In this document: positions 45,201 to 59,800 of the stretch, in pieces
Position numbering within the stretch: the first letter of the stretch is position 1
Layout of the letters: each line of letters opens with the position of its first letter
DNA from: Orthonyx spaldingii
Lineage: Eukaryota > Chordata > Aves > Passeriformes > Orthonychidae
DNA: 64,000 bases
Assembly (NCBI GenBank): GCA_013397795.1
Contig: VZTJ01003851.1
Span: 1 to 64,000 of the forward strand
Direction: 5' to 3'
The notes under the pieces: generated by a model
Seen by the model: the letters and a program-made list of their open reading frames with translations, nothing else
Database searches by the model: none
What the model was told of the DNA's origin: nothing
Translations under genes and position numbers: made by a program

Positions 45201-47856
45201 TCACACTTCCACAGCCTGAGCCAGTAACCTAGTCAAAAGTGACATAATAAGTTGCTTTGGGAAATTGTTCTGGGACTTGGAATGACCCAGCAAAAAGGTT
45301 CTGTGTACCCATTCTCTTAAAGGCTGGCACCTCTGTGGTGTGGATGGTAGGTGGGAAGAGGGAGATGTCACGTAATGTGGTACCAGTACAGAACGAAAGG
45401 CTTATCAGTTTTTCTTTGGTGTTCCTTCTCCTTGTTACACATAGGGCTCACTTTCCCTATGTAATTACATCACTTTAAAAGCAGTGTTATGGAAGTATTC
45501 TGTTCTGAAGATGGCCAATCTTTTCAGTATTAATGTTCAAATAGGGAATAAATAAGTCCTTCTCAATAAGACTGCTGGAAAATACTACCTGATTTTTCAA
45601 AGGATTTTCTCCTTTCTAATTTATTATTTCCATTTTAAAGCATCCTTGAACATTTGATGTTTAACTCCCATTAAGTTCCTAGGCTGCTGCTCTAGCAAGG
45701 ACATCTTGCAAATCTGTGATACAAACATGACTACTCTATCAGGGTAAAATCTTACCTACTTCATCAGAAAACAAGAGGTCTATCTGCAAAATAATTTGTC
45801 TTGTTTGATCTTTTCACTATTTCAGCTCTTTTTTTTTTGTCTGTTTTCCAGACCCAGGTGGTAAGTCAGGGAAATGCTACTGCATGTTACCTGTGAAGAA
45901 CAGAAGAGCTGTTACAAACCTCTGTTGTGGTCCTGCTACTATGCGTAGTCCTATTTATTGTTTCACTTCTGCCTGAAGTTTTGTTGTGGATGGAGGGTTT
46001 GTTTGTAAATTCTTTTGGAGTTTCTCAGCTTAGTGAGTTCTGTAAGGGGTGGGGTGTTCAGTGTGTGATTGCCAAAAATACTTGGACACATCCTTCAAAT
46101 ATTTAATGTCTTAGGCTTCTTGCAGCTGCTTTTATAGTTTTTTTTCTATCCTTACTTTTACTGCTCAGTTTTTACTGATTCATCATAAAATCTGAATTTA
46201 ACAGTCATGGAGACTATGCAGAATTATTTACTTACCAGTGTAAAGTCCCTTCTTAAACTTGCTTTATAGAACTTCTTGGGATGAACTGGCACTTTGTGTA
46301 CTTCTGAATGAGCCCTTATGACTTGACGTCTAATTCTTCCTCTTATTGATAAAATCAGAGGCAACAGTTAGCAAGTACTAAGCCAGTGCAAATGGAAGAC
46401 ATTCTTTTACTGGTTTAGTTTCCCTTCCATCCCAGCTCTTAAGTTTTCATACCACCACTGAGTGTCCTTTTCATGATCTGAAGCAGACAATACAAAGATC
46501 CAGTGAAAATAGCTGCAGACATGACATGACAGACATTGAAAGAGCAAGCATAGCACAGGGTAAAAAATATTAGCAACTCATACATTCATGTTGACCTTTT
46601 CCTTTAATCCTTCAATACCAGGATCCTTGTGCTACTCAGAACCAGCATACTGAGAAATAAATCAGTTCTTGTTAACCTCACACACATAACAACAAAAAAA
46701 AAGCACTTGTAGCCCACTGTCACTGTCTTGAAATGGAAACACATTACACACATGAGTAGGAATGCATTTTGAAGATGCATGGTTAAAAGGCCTGGTATAG
46801 GCAAACCGAACTCTTCTCTCCAATACCCAAAATCTTCTGGAAAACTCATATTGAAATAATAGACCAAATAACCTAAAGTGGAATGGCAATCTATTTGTGT
46901 AGTTTGGATCCATCCTTTGGAATGCTCGAATGAAATAATTCCCTATGAAAATCTACAAAAAAACATTATAAAGACTTTATTTTTTTATCTATGTGTATTT
47001 CTTTCAGGTAAACTTTTCCTTTCTACTCAGCAGCCAATAATCTGTGCTCTGCATGGGGCAGCTGAGGATTACATGGGCAAACTGGATGTAAGTGTTGTGA
47101 ATTTTAGCAAGACTGTGCCTAAATTTTGATTGCCCAGAGGAATGCAGATTCTGAAGTGTTGTTCCTAACTTTTCTGTGATACAAGTGAGGCAATTCCACT
47201 GGAAGCCTACCGAACAGGCTCTAATAAATGCTGATGTTTGTTTTTGAACTATCTCTCACGCTTTCCTTGGGAGACACAAGGAGATGTTTTCCTTGGAGAT
47301 GCTCCATTTCCCTTGAATTTCTTTACTTTGTACCTTCTGAAAGTAGATACTCAAGTTCTGAATTTTAAAAAAGCAAAAAACTAGATGTTGAGAAGGGATA
47401 GGACTGGAAACCTGTAACTCTCTTTAAGAGTCTCAAATTCAAGAAAAAATTTATGACAAGTCAGCATCTCATCCTAGAGTGAGGATGAGGCATTCCTGAG
47501 CTGTCTTTAGAGATAGGTGCATCATAATCATATTGGATACTGTTCTCCTGAATTAAGTTCTGCTGAAGGACAGGAATTGTTTGATAAAGAACCATGTGGG
47601 CATGGCTGACCTGTATTTAGCTGAAAAAACACTGTCTCCATGCAGTGCTGTAGCTGCACATCTCTGTTGGCTCTCCATTGCACAGCTGGTAGGATCTTGC
47701 ACTTCATGTTTGAAAACAGAAAGCCTTAACAGGCTTAAACAGACACTTTTAAAAAGCAGTTTCTGAAAATCATTGCAGTAGCTCTGTTGATAAATTCAAT
47801 AATCCCCTTTTCTCATCCCAGGAATTGCTATGCTGAAGAAAACACCTTTTTGAAAC
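39236..47856. other. Downstream intergenic, no gene seen
   Basis: About 8.6 kb of AT-rich DNA. A/C-rich low-complexity patches lie at about 40,062-40,180 and 41,768-41,860. A somewhat GC-richer part at about 44,220-44,810 gives slightly longer open frames but no recognisable protein. No RNA gene or repeat family could be assigned. Early parts could belong to a long HDAC2 3' UTR. Confidence 0.55.
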
Positions 47857-47888
47857 AAAAAAAAAAAAAAAAAAAAAAAGAAAAAAAA
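47857..47888. repeat. Poly(A) tract, 23 A then G then 8 A
   Basis: A homopolymer with a single G interruption at 47,880, in intergenic sequence. No retrocopy is recognisable beside it; the preceding 250 bases hold only a 61-codon frame of no known family. Confidence 0.92.
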
Positions 47889-50800
47889 GTATAACATTCA
47901 TGTAGGATGAAGACAGAGGAACAATTCAATTAAATTATCTGCACGAATCTGATGCTCAGGTTGAATTCACTTAAGAGCATATGTATTACTTTAACATACA
48001 GGATGTTCTGCACTAACTGATCACACTATTTCTAAGTATCTATCCATAAAAAAGGGACAAACCATTCAAAATTAAGTGTCTGTGTAATACAGAAACTGCA
48101 GAGAAACATCTTTTAAAAGGTCAAACAGAAGCAATGAGGAAATACCTCATTTGGGAAGTTGTCGCAAAAGTGCATTGAACGAAAGTCAATGTGGAAAATT
48201 CTCAGCTGATGTCTATAAACCCAGCCATACTGACATCAGGCCTGCTGGATCCTTGCTATTGCTACAGAGTGTTCAGAAAACAAAAAAATATATATATCTA
48301 GATACATTTACTCACTAAATAGCTATTTTCTACCTTCAAATACACAGGTCTTTGCTCTGCTAGCAGTGTGTGTGTTGTCTTCCACAGAAGACAGTGAAGC
48401 TGCTTTGTTCAGAACTGTCAAGGGGCAGAGAATACTCTGCAACATACATGTTTCAAAGGTGGACTGAGTGTCTTTGGTTCCCTCCCCCCATGCATTAAGC
48501 ACTAATTCTGCTCCATCACTCAGTAGATGCATTTCATTCTAGGTATCAGTTCTGGTCTCTATTAGCTCAGGATTATTTTATAAAGACTTTTTCTTCCATG
48601 TGAAAATTGTGTCAGCCTAAGACTGCTTGATCTTGAATTCAGTGAGAATGTTTGTGCTCACTGTTTCTTGGAAAGACTACACAACCCTGGATAAAAGCTT
48701 TAATTATCTTATCAATCCATCATCAATGATCTTGTTTAGCAGATTGTACAATAACCTGCATTTTTTTTCTAGTGTGAAAGATTTTTCTTAACACATGAGT
48801 GCATTTGGATGCAAATGTCTTGTGAGATGCTCTCTTGGGACTATTTTTTTCAAGAAACACTAAGTGCCTGCAACAGCTTGTATGTACAGATAACATTTTC
48901 TTGTTGTACTGAAACAAGGCTGTAAGGGGTCAAATGTGTGTTGGTTGTGAATAACACCTCACACTCATCTTTGGTCTGTTTTACACACGAGCTTGATCTA
49001 GGTAGGTACTGAAGAAATACTCCCCAGCCTAGAGAAAAACATACTCTCTGCTTTAAGAAAGAATAATCCATATATGATTTTATGCTAGTGCTTCACATGG
49101 AAATCACCATATCTATGGACAACATAATTCTTTGCACTACTGATGGGCTCCCTTCTCATTCCAGCAGTTTTGCAAATGGCTTTGAAAATGCTGAAGTCCT
49201 ACTTCTAACTTGCCTCTCTATTTTGAAAATGTGTTTCTCCCTCTTCAAAACCAATTTACATTAGCAAATCCTAAGGTCCTGGCACAGTCTTGAAAAAACA
49301 TCCCTTTCCTCCTTCATTTTTTTTTCTCTGTTGGCTGGAGGTTGTGATTTTCTAAGCCTTTGGCATTCAGTTCTTTACCGATCTACCTGAGGCTCTCTGT
49401 TGTTCTGTGCCAAAAGTCCACAAATATCCTTCTTCATAGCCTGGTAACTTAGTATGTGGTGTATGTTACTTTCTACAGCCTTGCATGGGAAAGGAGGATT
49501 TGTACATTTTTAGAAGACACAAAGTTTTCTGTAGCTTCATATATTTCTATATATCTACACACATAAATATATCTGTTCTGATAGTCATGCTGTGGCATTA
49601 TTGAAGCAGCACATCCTTGATCAAGTTCATTTATTGATTAATTGAGCTTGGAATAGGAGAGTTAGTGGAGAAGTTACATAATTCACTACCAATTCATCTG
49701 TATTAGCACTAGGAAGTTTGCTTTTATGCAATAAAATGGTAGCCATAAAATTGTAGCTTTGCTTTTAAGGCCAACCCATCGTCTTCACAATTTTGTTTCT
49801 TTTTGTTGTTACAGTGTTTGTTCTTGAGAGGAAAAGTATTAGTATTGAGAAACTATTTAACATATGAATGCATGTGTTCTTTATGTGATGATTTCTGCTT
49901 GATATTTATTTGCAGAACACACCACATGTTGCAAATGCAGCTTTCCAGTATCTCTGTTGATAATTCTCGGTTAAAGAACAGAGCCCATAATTCTGTGTTT
50001 TGAAAAGTTTTCTGTTCTCTTTCATTTCTCTTTGCAAAGTCAAAAATGCTTTGCAGTCCCTTCCTGCTTTGTAGCCAATTCTTTTCAGACTTTCTGCAAT
50101 CTCAGCAAACCTTTGACTTGCTTTTTCAAGTGGACTGGTTAGATGCAACAAGTTACAGATTTCAGTCCTCTGTACACAGCAAAGCTGAGCAAAGCTGTTC
50201 CCCTTTTCTCATTGCTGATACCACGACATGCTCGACTTATCCACTCTCATAGCCCTCATTTAAGCATTTAAACTTGTCAACTGTTTCCAGATTTTAATTT
50301 TTTTTTTTTAATCCTGATTTCAGCTGTAAAGTCGGTCATTCAGAGTTAGAATAACATTACATTTTTCAGATCTTATTCCCAAAATATGTCACATAGTATC
50401 AACTGAAACCATTTTGAGCACTTCCAAAAGCTAAAACTATGCAGAATAATCAAATATTTAATTTGAAAAACCTTTTCTTTTATTTTTTTTAAAAAATCTT
50501 TCCAACAACATAACTACCGTTAAGTAAACATTGAATCTAGAAGTAAACTTGAATTAGTGGTGAGTACTGCCTGTATAATTTCCTATTGCCAAGCAAAAAT
50601 ATGCTTTGAACATTTTAAAAAGACCAAAAAACAAAACCTAAAGAAAACCTGCACCATCTAGTTCTGGTGCTGGAGACTGTACACTTATCTCCCATTTCCC
50701 TCCAGTTTTGGGATGACTCTTTACTCTGTTCTCTCAGACAAGAATTGGACACATTTGTCATATGAGGATCTATACAAGGGTAAATATAACATGGTATTAT

Positions 50801-53800
50801 ATGCAAGATATGGCTATATGGGTAGTGGTTATATGGGAATATCTATGTGGATGCACCTCATTTCCAGGTTGCTGTCTTGCAATCTTTAATAACTGCACAC
50901 AAATGCACCAAGCTCCAGATGTTGTCAACCTGGCCTGCCTCTTGAGTGGAAGCCAGGTATATGAATAAATATTATATGATTTCTAGATATTATGTAATCT
51001 TCTGATTTGAGAGTTGAAAATCTGTGCCAGCATCTGTAATAGGATCTTTCGTTGAAGAGGGGAAGGAACGTTTTTATGGATAGGTACATACTTTTACAGT
51101 TACACTTGAAATTAACCACCTTGAAGAAATAGATATGAATACCAGTAGAAGGGCAAAACTCTTTTGAAATTAGCTCTCTGGGAGAATCCTGAATAGTCTT
51201 CCAAGATCTGTTTAAAGTGTGTTCATTTATCCTAATGACAATTTATTGGAGGGATTTAATATTTCTTAGTGCAATGGGACTTTGGGGTTTATAACGCTGA
51301 AATAGATCATACCATTTTTCTAGCCAAAGAAAGGGGAAGAGGTCAAATGTAAATCTCATCCTCCTCTTAGAGGCTGGAAAACATTAACTGCAAAAGAAGT
51401 ATTTGGTTCATTGTCATGCCTTTCATAGGAGTACAATAGTAGAGTGGTACTTCTGGGAAGAGCCTACCCTTTTGGGATGGGAGGGTGATGGTACTTGCAG
51501 TAGGGATGCTCTGATAATACAAGCATCCAAAACAGTACTGGCAACAACCTGAACATCCATTCTTACTAAATGTACTAACACAACATCACTCTACCAAGAA
51601 ATGAAAATAATTTAACTTCTTCCAGGAAGTAGCAAAAAAGATGGATTTGAGCACATGCCAGGAGATGTGTAAATAATAACTGTGATTACATTGACCTTCC
51701 TGCATAATTAAGGCTAAATGAGAAACATGCTTTAGCAATCTGTTCAATTTAACCCCTGAACGTGTAGGGTTGCAGTTTTGTCTGTTCAGGCACCTATGAT
51801 GGGTGAATGTCCCAAAAACCGACATATTAGAAAAGATGAAAAGTTTGGCAGCATGGTCTCTTCTAGCTCCCTCCCATTATGTTTTGTCTCCTTCCCTCAG
51901 GACAGAGTCTGGCACAATGACTCTGAACACCTGACAGTGTGTTCTGCAGGAATACAGCTAATTGTTTAGACATGAGTCACCTCATTTTTAGGCTGAGCAG
52001 GGAACACTTCTGAGTCCACATGCATTAAACTGCTGCACGTATTTCTGCAAGATGGGAAGCTGAGGCGAACATTTGCAAAAATTACTATTCTCCTTCTTTG
52101 TGTATAAGTAGTTGGTTTAAATCTCAGTTCCTAAATTTATTCCAGAAAAAAATTCCTAGCTACCCCATTTCTGCTGAGGCAGAATTGCCCAGCATTCAGC
52201 ACTGCTGAGTAGCTTAATGATAATCATAAACCTATACCTTGGAAAAGCCATTACCCTATCTGGCTTCCCGTTTCTAGGGATGCTCAGAGTAAAATTATTC
52301 CCCAAAAAAGGAGTGAGAAACAAGTAGCAACTTGCATGCATTATGCTAATATTTTGATGTTTCAAACCTTTAAATTGGACATGGTGGATGTTGATATCAG
52401 CTCTCTCATTAGAGCTGGAATATATTTATTTTCTCCTTTTGATGCTAGTCTACTAAACACAGAGTACTAACTAGATGTTTTTTTTGGCATAAGGCTGAAA
52501 TCCAAGTTGTCCTGGTGAGTTCAGAAGCCACCAGGCTCTCACTGAGCTCTTGGAGCTCCCCTGTGCATGTGGCCACATGGACTGTGACTGCCTCATCTGC
52601 TAAACAGGGACTGTAGTGGTGGGACATGTGTGATGACAAAGCTGAACATCTAACGTCTACATGTGTTGAATTCAAAAGTAGTTATTCACACTTCATAAAG
52701 GCAGTGATCAAATTATGTATAAATATTTTTAAGCATAAACCAAGGGTATATGTATGATACTGGATGGGGAGCTACTGATTCATTGGTATTAAAATTAATA
52801 AACCAAATCCACTTCTTGTACAGATTAAAATCTAGAAGAACAACTTTGAAGTCCAATGCCTATTATTTGACATTATAATGTGCTAGGGCACATAACTGCA
52901 AGGAAACAACCATTACCATTGACCAGCTTTCAAACTGACCCAAAGATGTAACAGAATTGATTCACTATTTTCTTTTCAAAAGCATAAAATATAATAGATC
53001 ATCACAGGTTCTCCCCTCAGGGACAAGAATGTCATCCTTAGTCTTTATGGAATAATACTGACCTTGGAGAAAAGCTTACAACTTCAATAGGTCTTTACAG
53101 CATCCCAGGAGTGTACAATAGTCACGCTTTAAAGAGCTTGTCACAGTTCTCCTTTTACTTATGTAAACAGAAAAAATGTTTAAACTGTAGTCACAAACTC
53201 TGTTGTATGCAGGTCCCAACAGAGGATTTATTTTTACTGCTTCTTTAACTTTTTTCCCTTACATAAAAGTTGTCTACATGTAGATGACAGGAAATGTTCC
53301 CTATGTCTGCAAAGATATGAGAAGAGAATTTGAAAGATAGCAGTAACTATGAAGTTTTACTTACTTTGGCATTTCAAACTGTGTGTGCCTCTGATTTAGC
53401 TGAAAATGAAGAAGTCTGAGGCAGACTAAAGTTTCCTCCATTAAAGAGTCCTCATTCTGTTTTTCACTGGGAGATAGATATAAGCTTCTGGATCACAGCC
53501 CAGCTACTTTTGAGCCCCAGGAACTGTGCATTGCAGCTGGCCAACCTCTGAAGTGCCAGTGCTTTTTCCTTAATCCCAGCCATACCCACACAGCCAAAGC
53601 CTGCCCCATAAATTGAAGACACTCACTTGTTCGAGAATCATCATTCACACAAGAGGTTTGGAAACACCTGTTTGCTATGAAAAACTGCTATTACATACAT
53701 CGCACTCCATCTTTACATCTGTCTGCTTTTAATTTCATGGGGAAGGGAATATTACCTATGGCAGTAATGTCTCCAGAAGGCCCTGGTGCCACCTTTTTCC

Positions 53801-56800
53801 CTCAGGTGTCCTCCTGCATGCCCTGGTGGGCAGCAATCCCTTCTGCAAAGCAACATGCATTCGCTGAACTGGGTTGTCCCCAGCAGAGTGCCAGGAGCTC
53901 AAAGAGAGAACTCAGGGTGACCAAATAAGTGCCAGCTTTCCAAAGTGCTCTCTAACTAAGACAAAAGAAAACAAAACAAAAAAGAGAGATACATTTTTCT
54001 TTTACCCCAAGGATTCTGCTTGGATAAGCCTGGTCCCATGCACAGCTGAAGCCATCCCCTGGCAGTGGTGGGACTCCATGTGTCAAAACCCCCTTGCACC
54101 TTGCCAGGTGCCTCCAGGTGCTCTCAGACACACACAGGCAGCCCAATTGTGGGCAGCTTTGGGGTTATCAATCAGGCAGCCAGGGTGCCTCAGATACACG
54201 GGGCTCAGCCCTGCTCCTGCTCTCTCCCTTAGCTGCAGCAATGCCGTAACCTGAGTGCAGGGACAGGGAGGTTAGTTTTTAAAGCATGAAACAGAGTTTA
54301 TGACTTTTACAAATGTGTTTTGAGGTGGTTTGACCACACTGGTAACTTCTGGTTTCAGTTTAGCAGAGCACCTTGGAGAAGAAAACCATAAATTGGTTGA
54401 AAGCAAACAACTTGCCTCCTTATAACTTTTAGATTCTCCCAATTTCCTCCAGTGCTGTACCTATAGCAGAAAAAAACCCCACAAACATTGCAACCAGGCT
54501 TGTGAGATCTCAGCATTCTCATGATAGAACCCAAGTGTTCCCAAGGCTGTCCCAGGACTATCACCGTGTCCTGCATCAGAACACTCTCTGCAGTTGCCCA
54601 AAGCTGCTACTTGTGTATCACCACACACATACACAGCAGCCCCGGGAACTGCTCTGTGCTGTAGACTAGTTTTGATGTGAGAATCGAGTTCACCAGGTGG
54701 GCAACACCACAACATGGATACTTCAGTGAAGAAAATACATGGAAACACAGTCACTATATCCTTTTCCAGAGTGGTTCTGTTAACAAAATCCTCTTGTGTG
54801 CCCAGAGCTATTAGAATGAATGACTGTTCCTATACTGTGTAATGGCCATGCCTTGAGCTAACAAACATTAACCTTATGAAATACAATTTTGTTTAATTCA
54901 GTTTTGCTAAGGGAGCATCTATTGTCCTGGAGGGTTTGTAAAGCCCAGTTCTTTTAGTCTGAGGTAATACTGTTTCTTGCAATGCTTAAGCTGAAAGCCC
55001 CATAGTGAGAGAGACCAAAATTATGAGCTTGAAAAAATGCTCAAGAGAATCTCAAATTAATGTACATACAATCAAAAGAGTAATGACCATTCATCCACAA
55101 GAGCTTGGGTTTCAGGATAAAAATATCCACGTCAGTTCTGGAGAGGGGACGGAAACCCAAGCAGCTAAGATGGAGGGAGGAAGAAAAAAATTAATGTAGC
55201 CAAACCTAGTTATGTGGGAAGGTAAGGTACTTTCCCCAAATGTTCATCCTCTTGAAAGAAAACAACCCTCAAACTTCCAGAGCTTTAAATTTCTTTCACC
55301 CAGACGGAAGGTGGTGTTTCACTGCTGAGGACAAATCGCATTTGCAGGCAAGGGTGGAGAGACTGAAGGAAAGCACCACATTGTTGTATTTACCTTGTTT
55401 AATGGTCTAGAGGGACGTTGGAGTTTTTTGTTATTCCCATCACAGCAATAGTAAAACCAGCATTATGAATGAGATTTTAGTCATCCATATACGTGCGTGT
55501 GTGTGTACACATATGTTACTCTCCCAACACAATCAAATTGAAAATGGTTATTTCAGCCAGGACTGCATGGTTATGATAAAGTCTTTTAGATGGACAAGTT
55601 TACAGTTTAATTTCCTATAAGCCCAGTAAAAGATCTGAGAGAGAAAGTACAAAACAGACAAAAGAAAATTGAAATGGAATAAACCTGTTGATCTGGCTCT
55701 TTTCAGCGGCATCCAGGACTGATGAGAAAATCACTTACGGATTGACAGCTGAACAGATCTAAACCTCCCCAACGGTGTCAGCACTGGCATTTTATCCAGG
55801 TATATAATAGTAATTATAGTAGTGAAACTGGAACTCAGGGGATTCAATATTACTTGCAAATGTAAGAAACTGTACTTCTACATGGTGTGAAGCTAATAAG
55901 TCTGTGCCACTAGCTTTGATATTTGTGCCTGCATTTACCTATTTGAATGAACAATGTGGTCTTAATGTTTGTGAAATTACACTTTCCGTTCTCCATCTAG
56001 GAGGTACTTGAAAGAAAACAATGGATATAAGTCCATATTGTGCATCAATATAACTGTATTCTGCTACCAACAGGCTGCACTCAACGCCAGTTACCTTGAG
56101 GTGCTTCAGCTTATTTCATAAAGCTGCTGCTCCTCTGTAGGTTTGCATGTGAGCAACCAGGCCTCAGGCAGTCCAAGAACAGGATGACCCACCCATCAGA
56201 TTCCCAAACAGAAATCACGGCTGGAAGTAAAACCTTACAGCTCCCCATCCCAGAGATCTGTCCATCTATCTTGAGTGGGGGAGTGAGAAGGAGCATGTGT
56301 TTCTCAGAGAAACATATTTCCTCAGGGAGTCAGGCTGAGCACATCCCACATATTTCACATAAGGTACTGAAGAGCCCTCATGTAGATAAGAGCTCTGAGC
56401 GACTTGCTGGAGAGTTAGGATTTTACTAGCCTGAGTGCAGGAAGGCATCATGCCCCATTCCAACCTCCTTGGTATTCCCCAGTCATCCAGACATTCCCTT
56501 TTTAATGTGTCTAAAGCAGCATGCTAAACTGGATTTAGGGGTGTATCTTCAGAGGCTAATGTATCAAGACAAAAAGCCAAAAGAAGAGAAGGGGAAGTGT
56601 TCTAAATCTCCCTTACAATCCAAAGAACCTCCTTCAGGCCCACCAACAGCAGCCTTCACAAAAATGCAAACCCAGAACTAAACAATGATCACAATTATGT
56701 TTCATGCTTGAAAAAACAATTAGATAAGTGATACTTCTATGAAAGTAAACTTCTTCTATAAATGCTTCCTACAGACCTAAACACTTTCTGAAATACAGCA

Positions 56801-59800
56801 GCTTGCAGCTGGAGAAAGAGAATGCCACAACATTTATATGTAATAATTTAGGAATTATGTTAAACAGTTTGATGGGGAGAAAATGCAGTTTTCCTGAAGA
56901 AAAATTTCTAAAGGACTCACTCACAGATTCTGGAAAAAAGACCTAGTGTACCAGATGTCTCTGATAAGACTAAGTAATTTCAGAAGTTTCTTACTATTGA
57001 TACAACTTGTTCAGTTTCATGGGGTTTAGCAAAAGTCAGTGCTTTTGCTCAGACCATTTTCACATAGTTTTTTTTAATCTTGATCACAAATCCACTGAAA
57101 TAAAAATCCCCAAACCTCTCCTCATTTTCCAGTGGGACTGAGTTGCATGGAACATTTTATGCAACTGGAAGAAATAGCCAAGAAAGAAGCAAAAGATTAT
57201 TAAGGATTTCTTAGGCACAAACTGCAAGACACCATACAGGATTGATTCTTCACCACTGAGGAATCAGCATGGTTTAGAAATCTAGGGTGTAGTTTTTTCA
57301 GCCTGCTGTAACATTAACTACTCTAAGTCCTTGTACTACTCCAAGGTCTTGTATCACTCTAATGTTATTACCCAGTCCAGTCCTTGGAGTGATGCTATCA
57401 GGTTCTCTTTTGGCTTTGTTTCCCTTGCAAGGGACAGAGGAAGGAGAACAGAGATAGCAACAGAGGGTAAATAACATTAAATGATAATATTAGTAAATAT
57501 ATTTGTTTCCTGTCAATCTCAATGCAAACTGGAGCAAGGTGATAAGAAGAACTACTACTCATGACTCCTACCAGGGCCCTTGCTTCCAGTTGTGCCAGAC
57601 AGAGGGAAAGAGCAGATGCCTGCTTGGAAACAGCAGAGATGGGACAATTGACAGTTGCTTCTTCTTATGATACACTTAATTGAAAACAGAGGTTTTCTTC
57701 TGCAAAGCACATTGACCTACATTTCTCTTCTGACATAGGAGATTCCTGCTCAGCCTTGAGGTTTGTCACACTTCACTTTTCCCAGCTTGGTAACTACAGC
57801 CAAAGACCCTAGTCAGCAGAGGTTTAAGGCAGACCGATACCAGATCCTGCAGATCCTGTTAGTGAATCCTATAAGTAACCAGAGAAGTCTTCCTTTGACC
57901 AAGCTCCCTTGCTGATAGAATGAGCACGCCATTTTCACTCTCTGTAGGAGCTGACACACTGCTTTCTGCAAAAATACACACGGCAGACACATTTGGACAG
58001 ATGATCTGTCCATATGCCTTTAAAATGGTTAAGCTTAGTCTTTGGGTTGCTCAGCTACAACTGTCCTTTGGGCAAGAAGGAAGGAAAAAAAAAACAAAAC
58101 AAAAAGAAAACCTTGGGAAAAAAAAGTTCCTCGAGAAAAAACCCCAAACTTATTCAAGAAAGGATTTTATTTCTCATTTAGCACAGAGCAGAATCTGATA
58201 TTCAGAACATCAGCTATTAAAACCGTCAAATAAAGTATAGTTTGGTCACCACAAAAATAAAGATGGATTATGTACATATTTCAAATACACGATCATATTA
58301 CACAGAATATCCTTTCAAAGGAAAATACTGTCAGACTGTGATGGATAGATCAGCTGCATGAAATTTTCTGTTACCAAAATGTAGCAGTGAAATAGTTAAC
58401 AGGTCTGGCTTTTACATTGTCATAAGGAGACTTCATTGCTAGCATCCCACTGAGATGAATGAAGGCAGCTTATGTCTAGTGTTATTGTTTCCATGTGTTT
58501 GGCTCCAGACTCAAGCCAGCATTCCTCTCAGTTTATATTTGAAAGGTTATCTTCACAACCAGAAGAGACAGAAACTTTCTGTAAATATATGTATGTGTAA
58601 AGAGGAGGGCAAATACAGGTTAACTCCACTTATTCAGTTCCAGCTTTCCTGAATTAATGTTTTGATAGTTATAGCAAAAAGAATTTTGTTTACAGAAGCT
58701 TCTGATTATCTGAGTGGCAGAGATGTCCCTTGCAGCACATTTGGTCTGTTTTAAATACACAGGGTGATCTGATCAATACTAACACAATTTTATCTTGTGG
58801 TTGATAATTTTTAGTCTTTTAGGTTTGGCAATAAAGTGCTGGTTAAAAAAGAACACAGCAAAGTATGCAACAAGGAATTCCAAATGGGAGAAAAAAGTCT
58901 GAGCATAATTTTGAAAGGGTAAAGCAAACAATCTGCATTTTGGTAAACGAAAATATACTGCTTGTAACAATAGTGCTCCAGAAGGAAAATGTCTGTAAAG
59001 ACTGGAAGTATTTCAGTTGACTTGAGTTTCACCATGTGAGTCTTGCTAAAGCCTGCTTGGTTTTTTTTTTTCCCCCCACTTTCTGCACCAGTAATTGAAC
59101 ACTGAAGTTTCAGTGTGGAAGAGTACCTGTAATTGTGCATTACCTGTGCTTCCCTGGAGACAAGAAGAAATCAGAAACAGTTTGTGCAGATCAGTATTTT
59201 TACCCTACCTTTAAAATTATCCTTCTTCTTTGACTGACAGGATTTAGATAAAGCATAATTATTAAAGTATTTCTCTTTGGGAACACTAAAAGTGTTTCCA
59301 GTAATATCTATTTTTGAGTTTTTTGCTGAATCCAGATTTCTTCTGATACAGAGTCTCATATATATGCCCTAGCTATGACTCTGTGTGGTTCTTATTTTCT
59401 GCAGTACTAGCTAATAGATCAGCATTTCTCTTCTTTAGAACATGAGATTTTTGTTTAATTTTAAAATTGATCTATGAGGATATCATTCCACAGACTATTT
59501 TATTAGACATCTGACAGGAAAGAAGGTAACATATTGACAAGGGTGATGTAGTGCCTAACTTCTAGGCTCCCCCATACCTCCTTCTCTTAAGGTAGTAAGA
59601 GCCTCATACACAGAGCCATCAGAGCCGTATGCAGGTGACCTCAATTCCAGCCTTGACCTGAGCTCTTGGTTTCTTGCCAACAAGAGGCCTCTGAGTGCTT
59701 AGCACTGCCATGAGAAAATATGGGTTTAGGTGCAATTTCAGATGTCTGAATGTGGTCTTTGGGAGCTCAGAGGATCAGACCCACACAAGCAAGTCTGAGA

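Noticed and set aside
55493..55506. GT repeat as a microsatellite
   Set aside because: Only about six units; too short to call.
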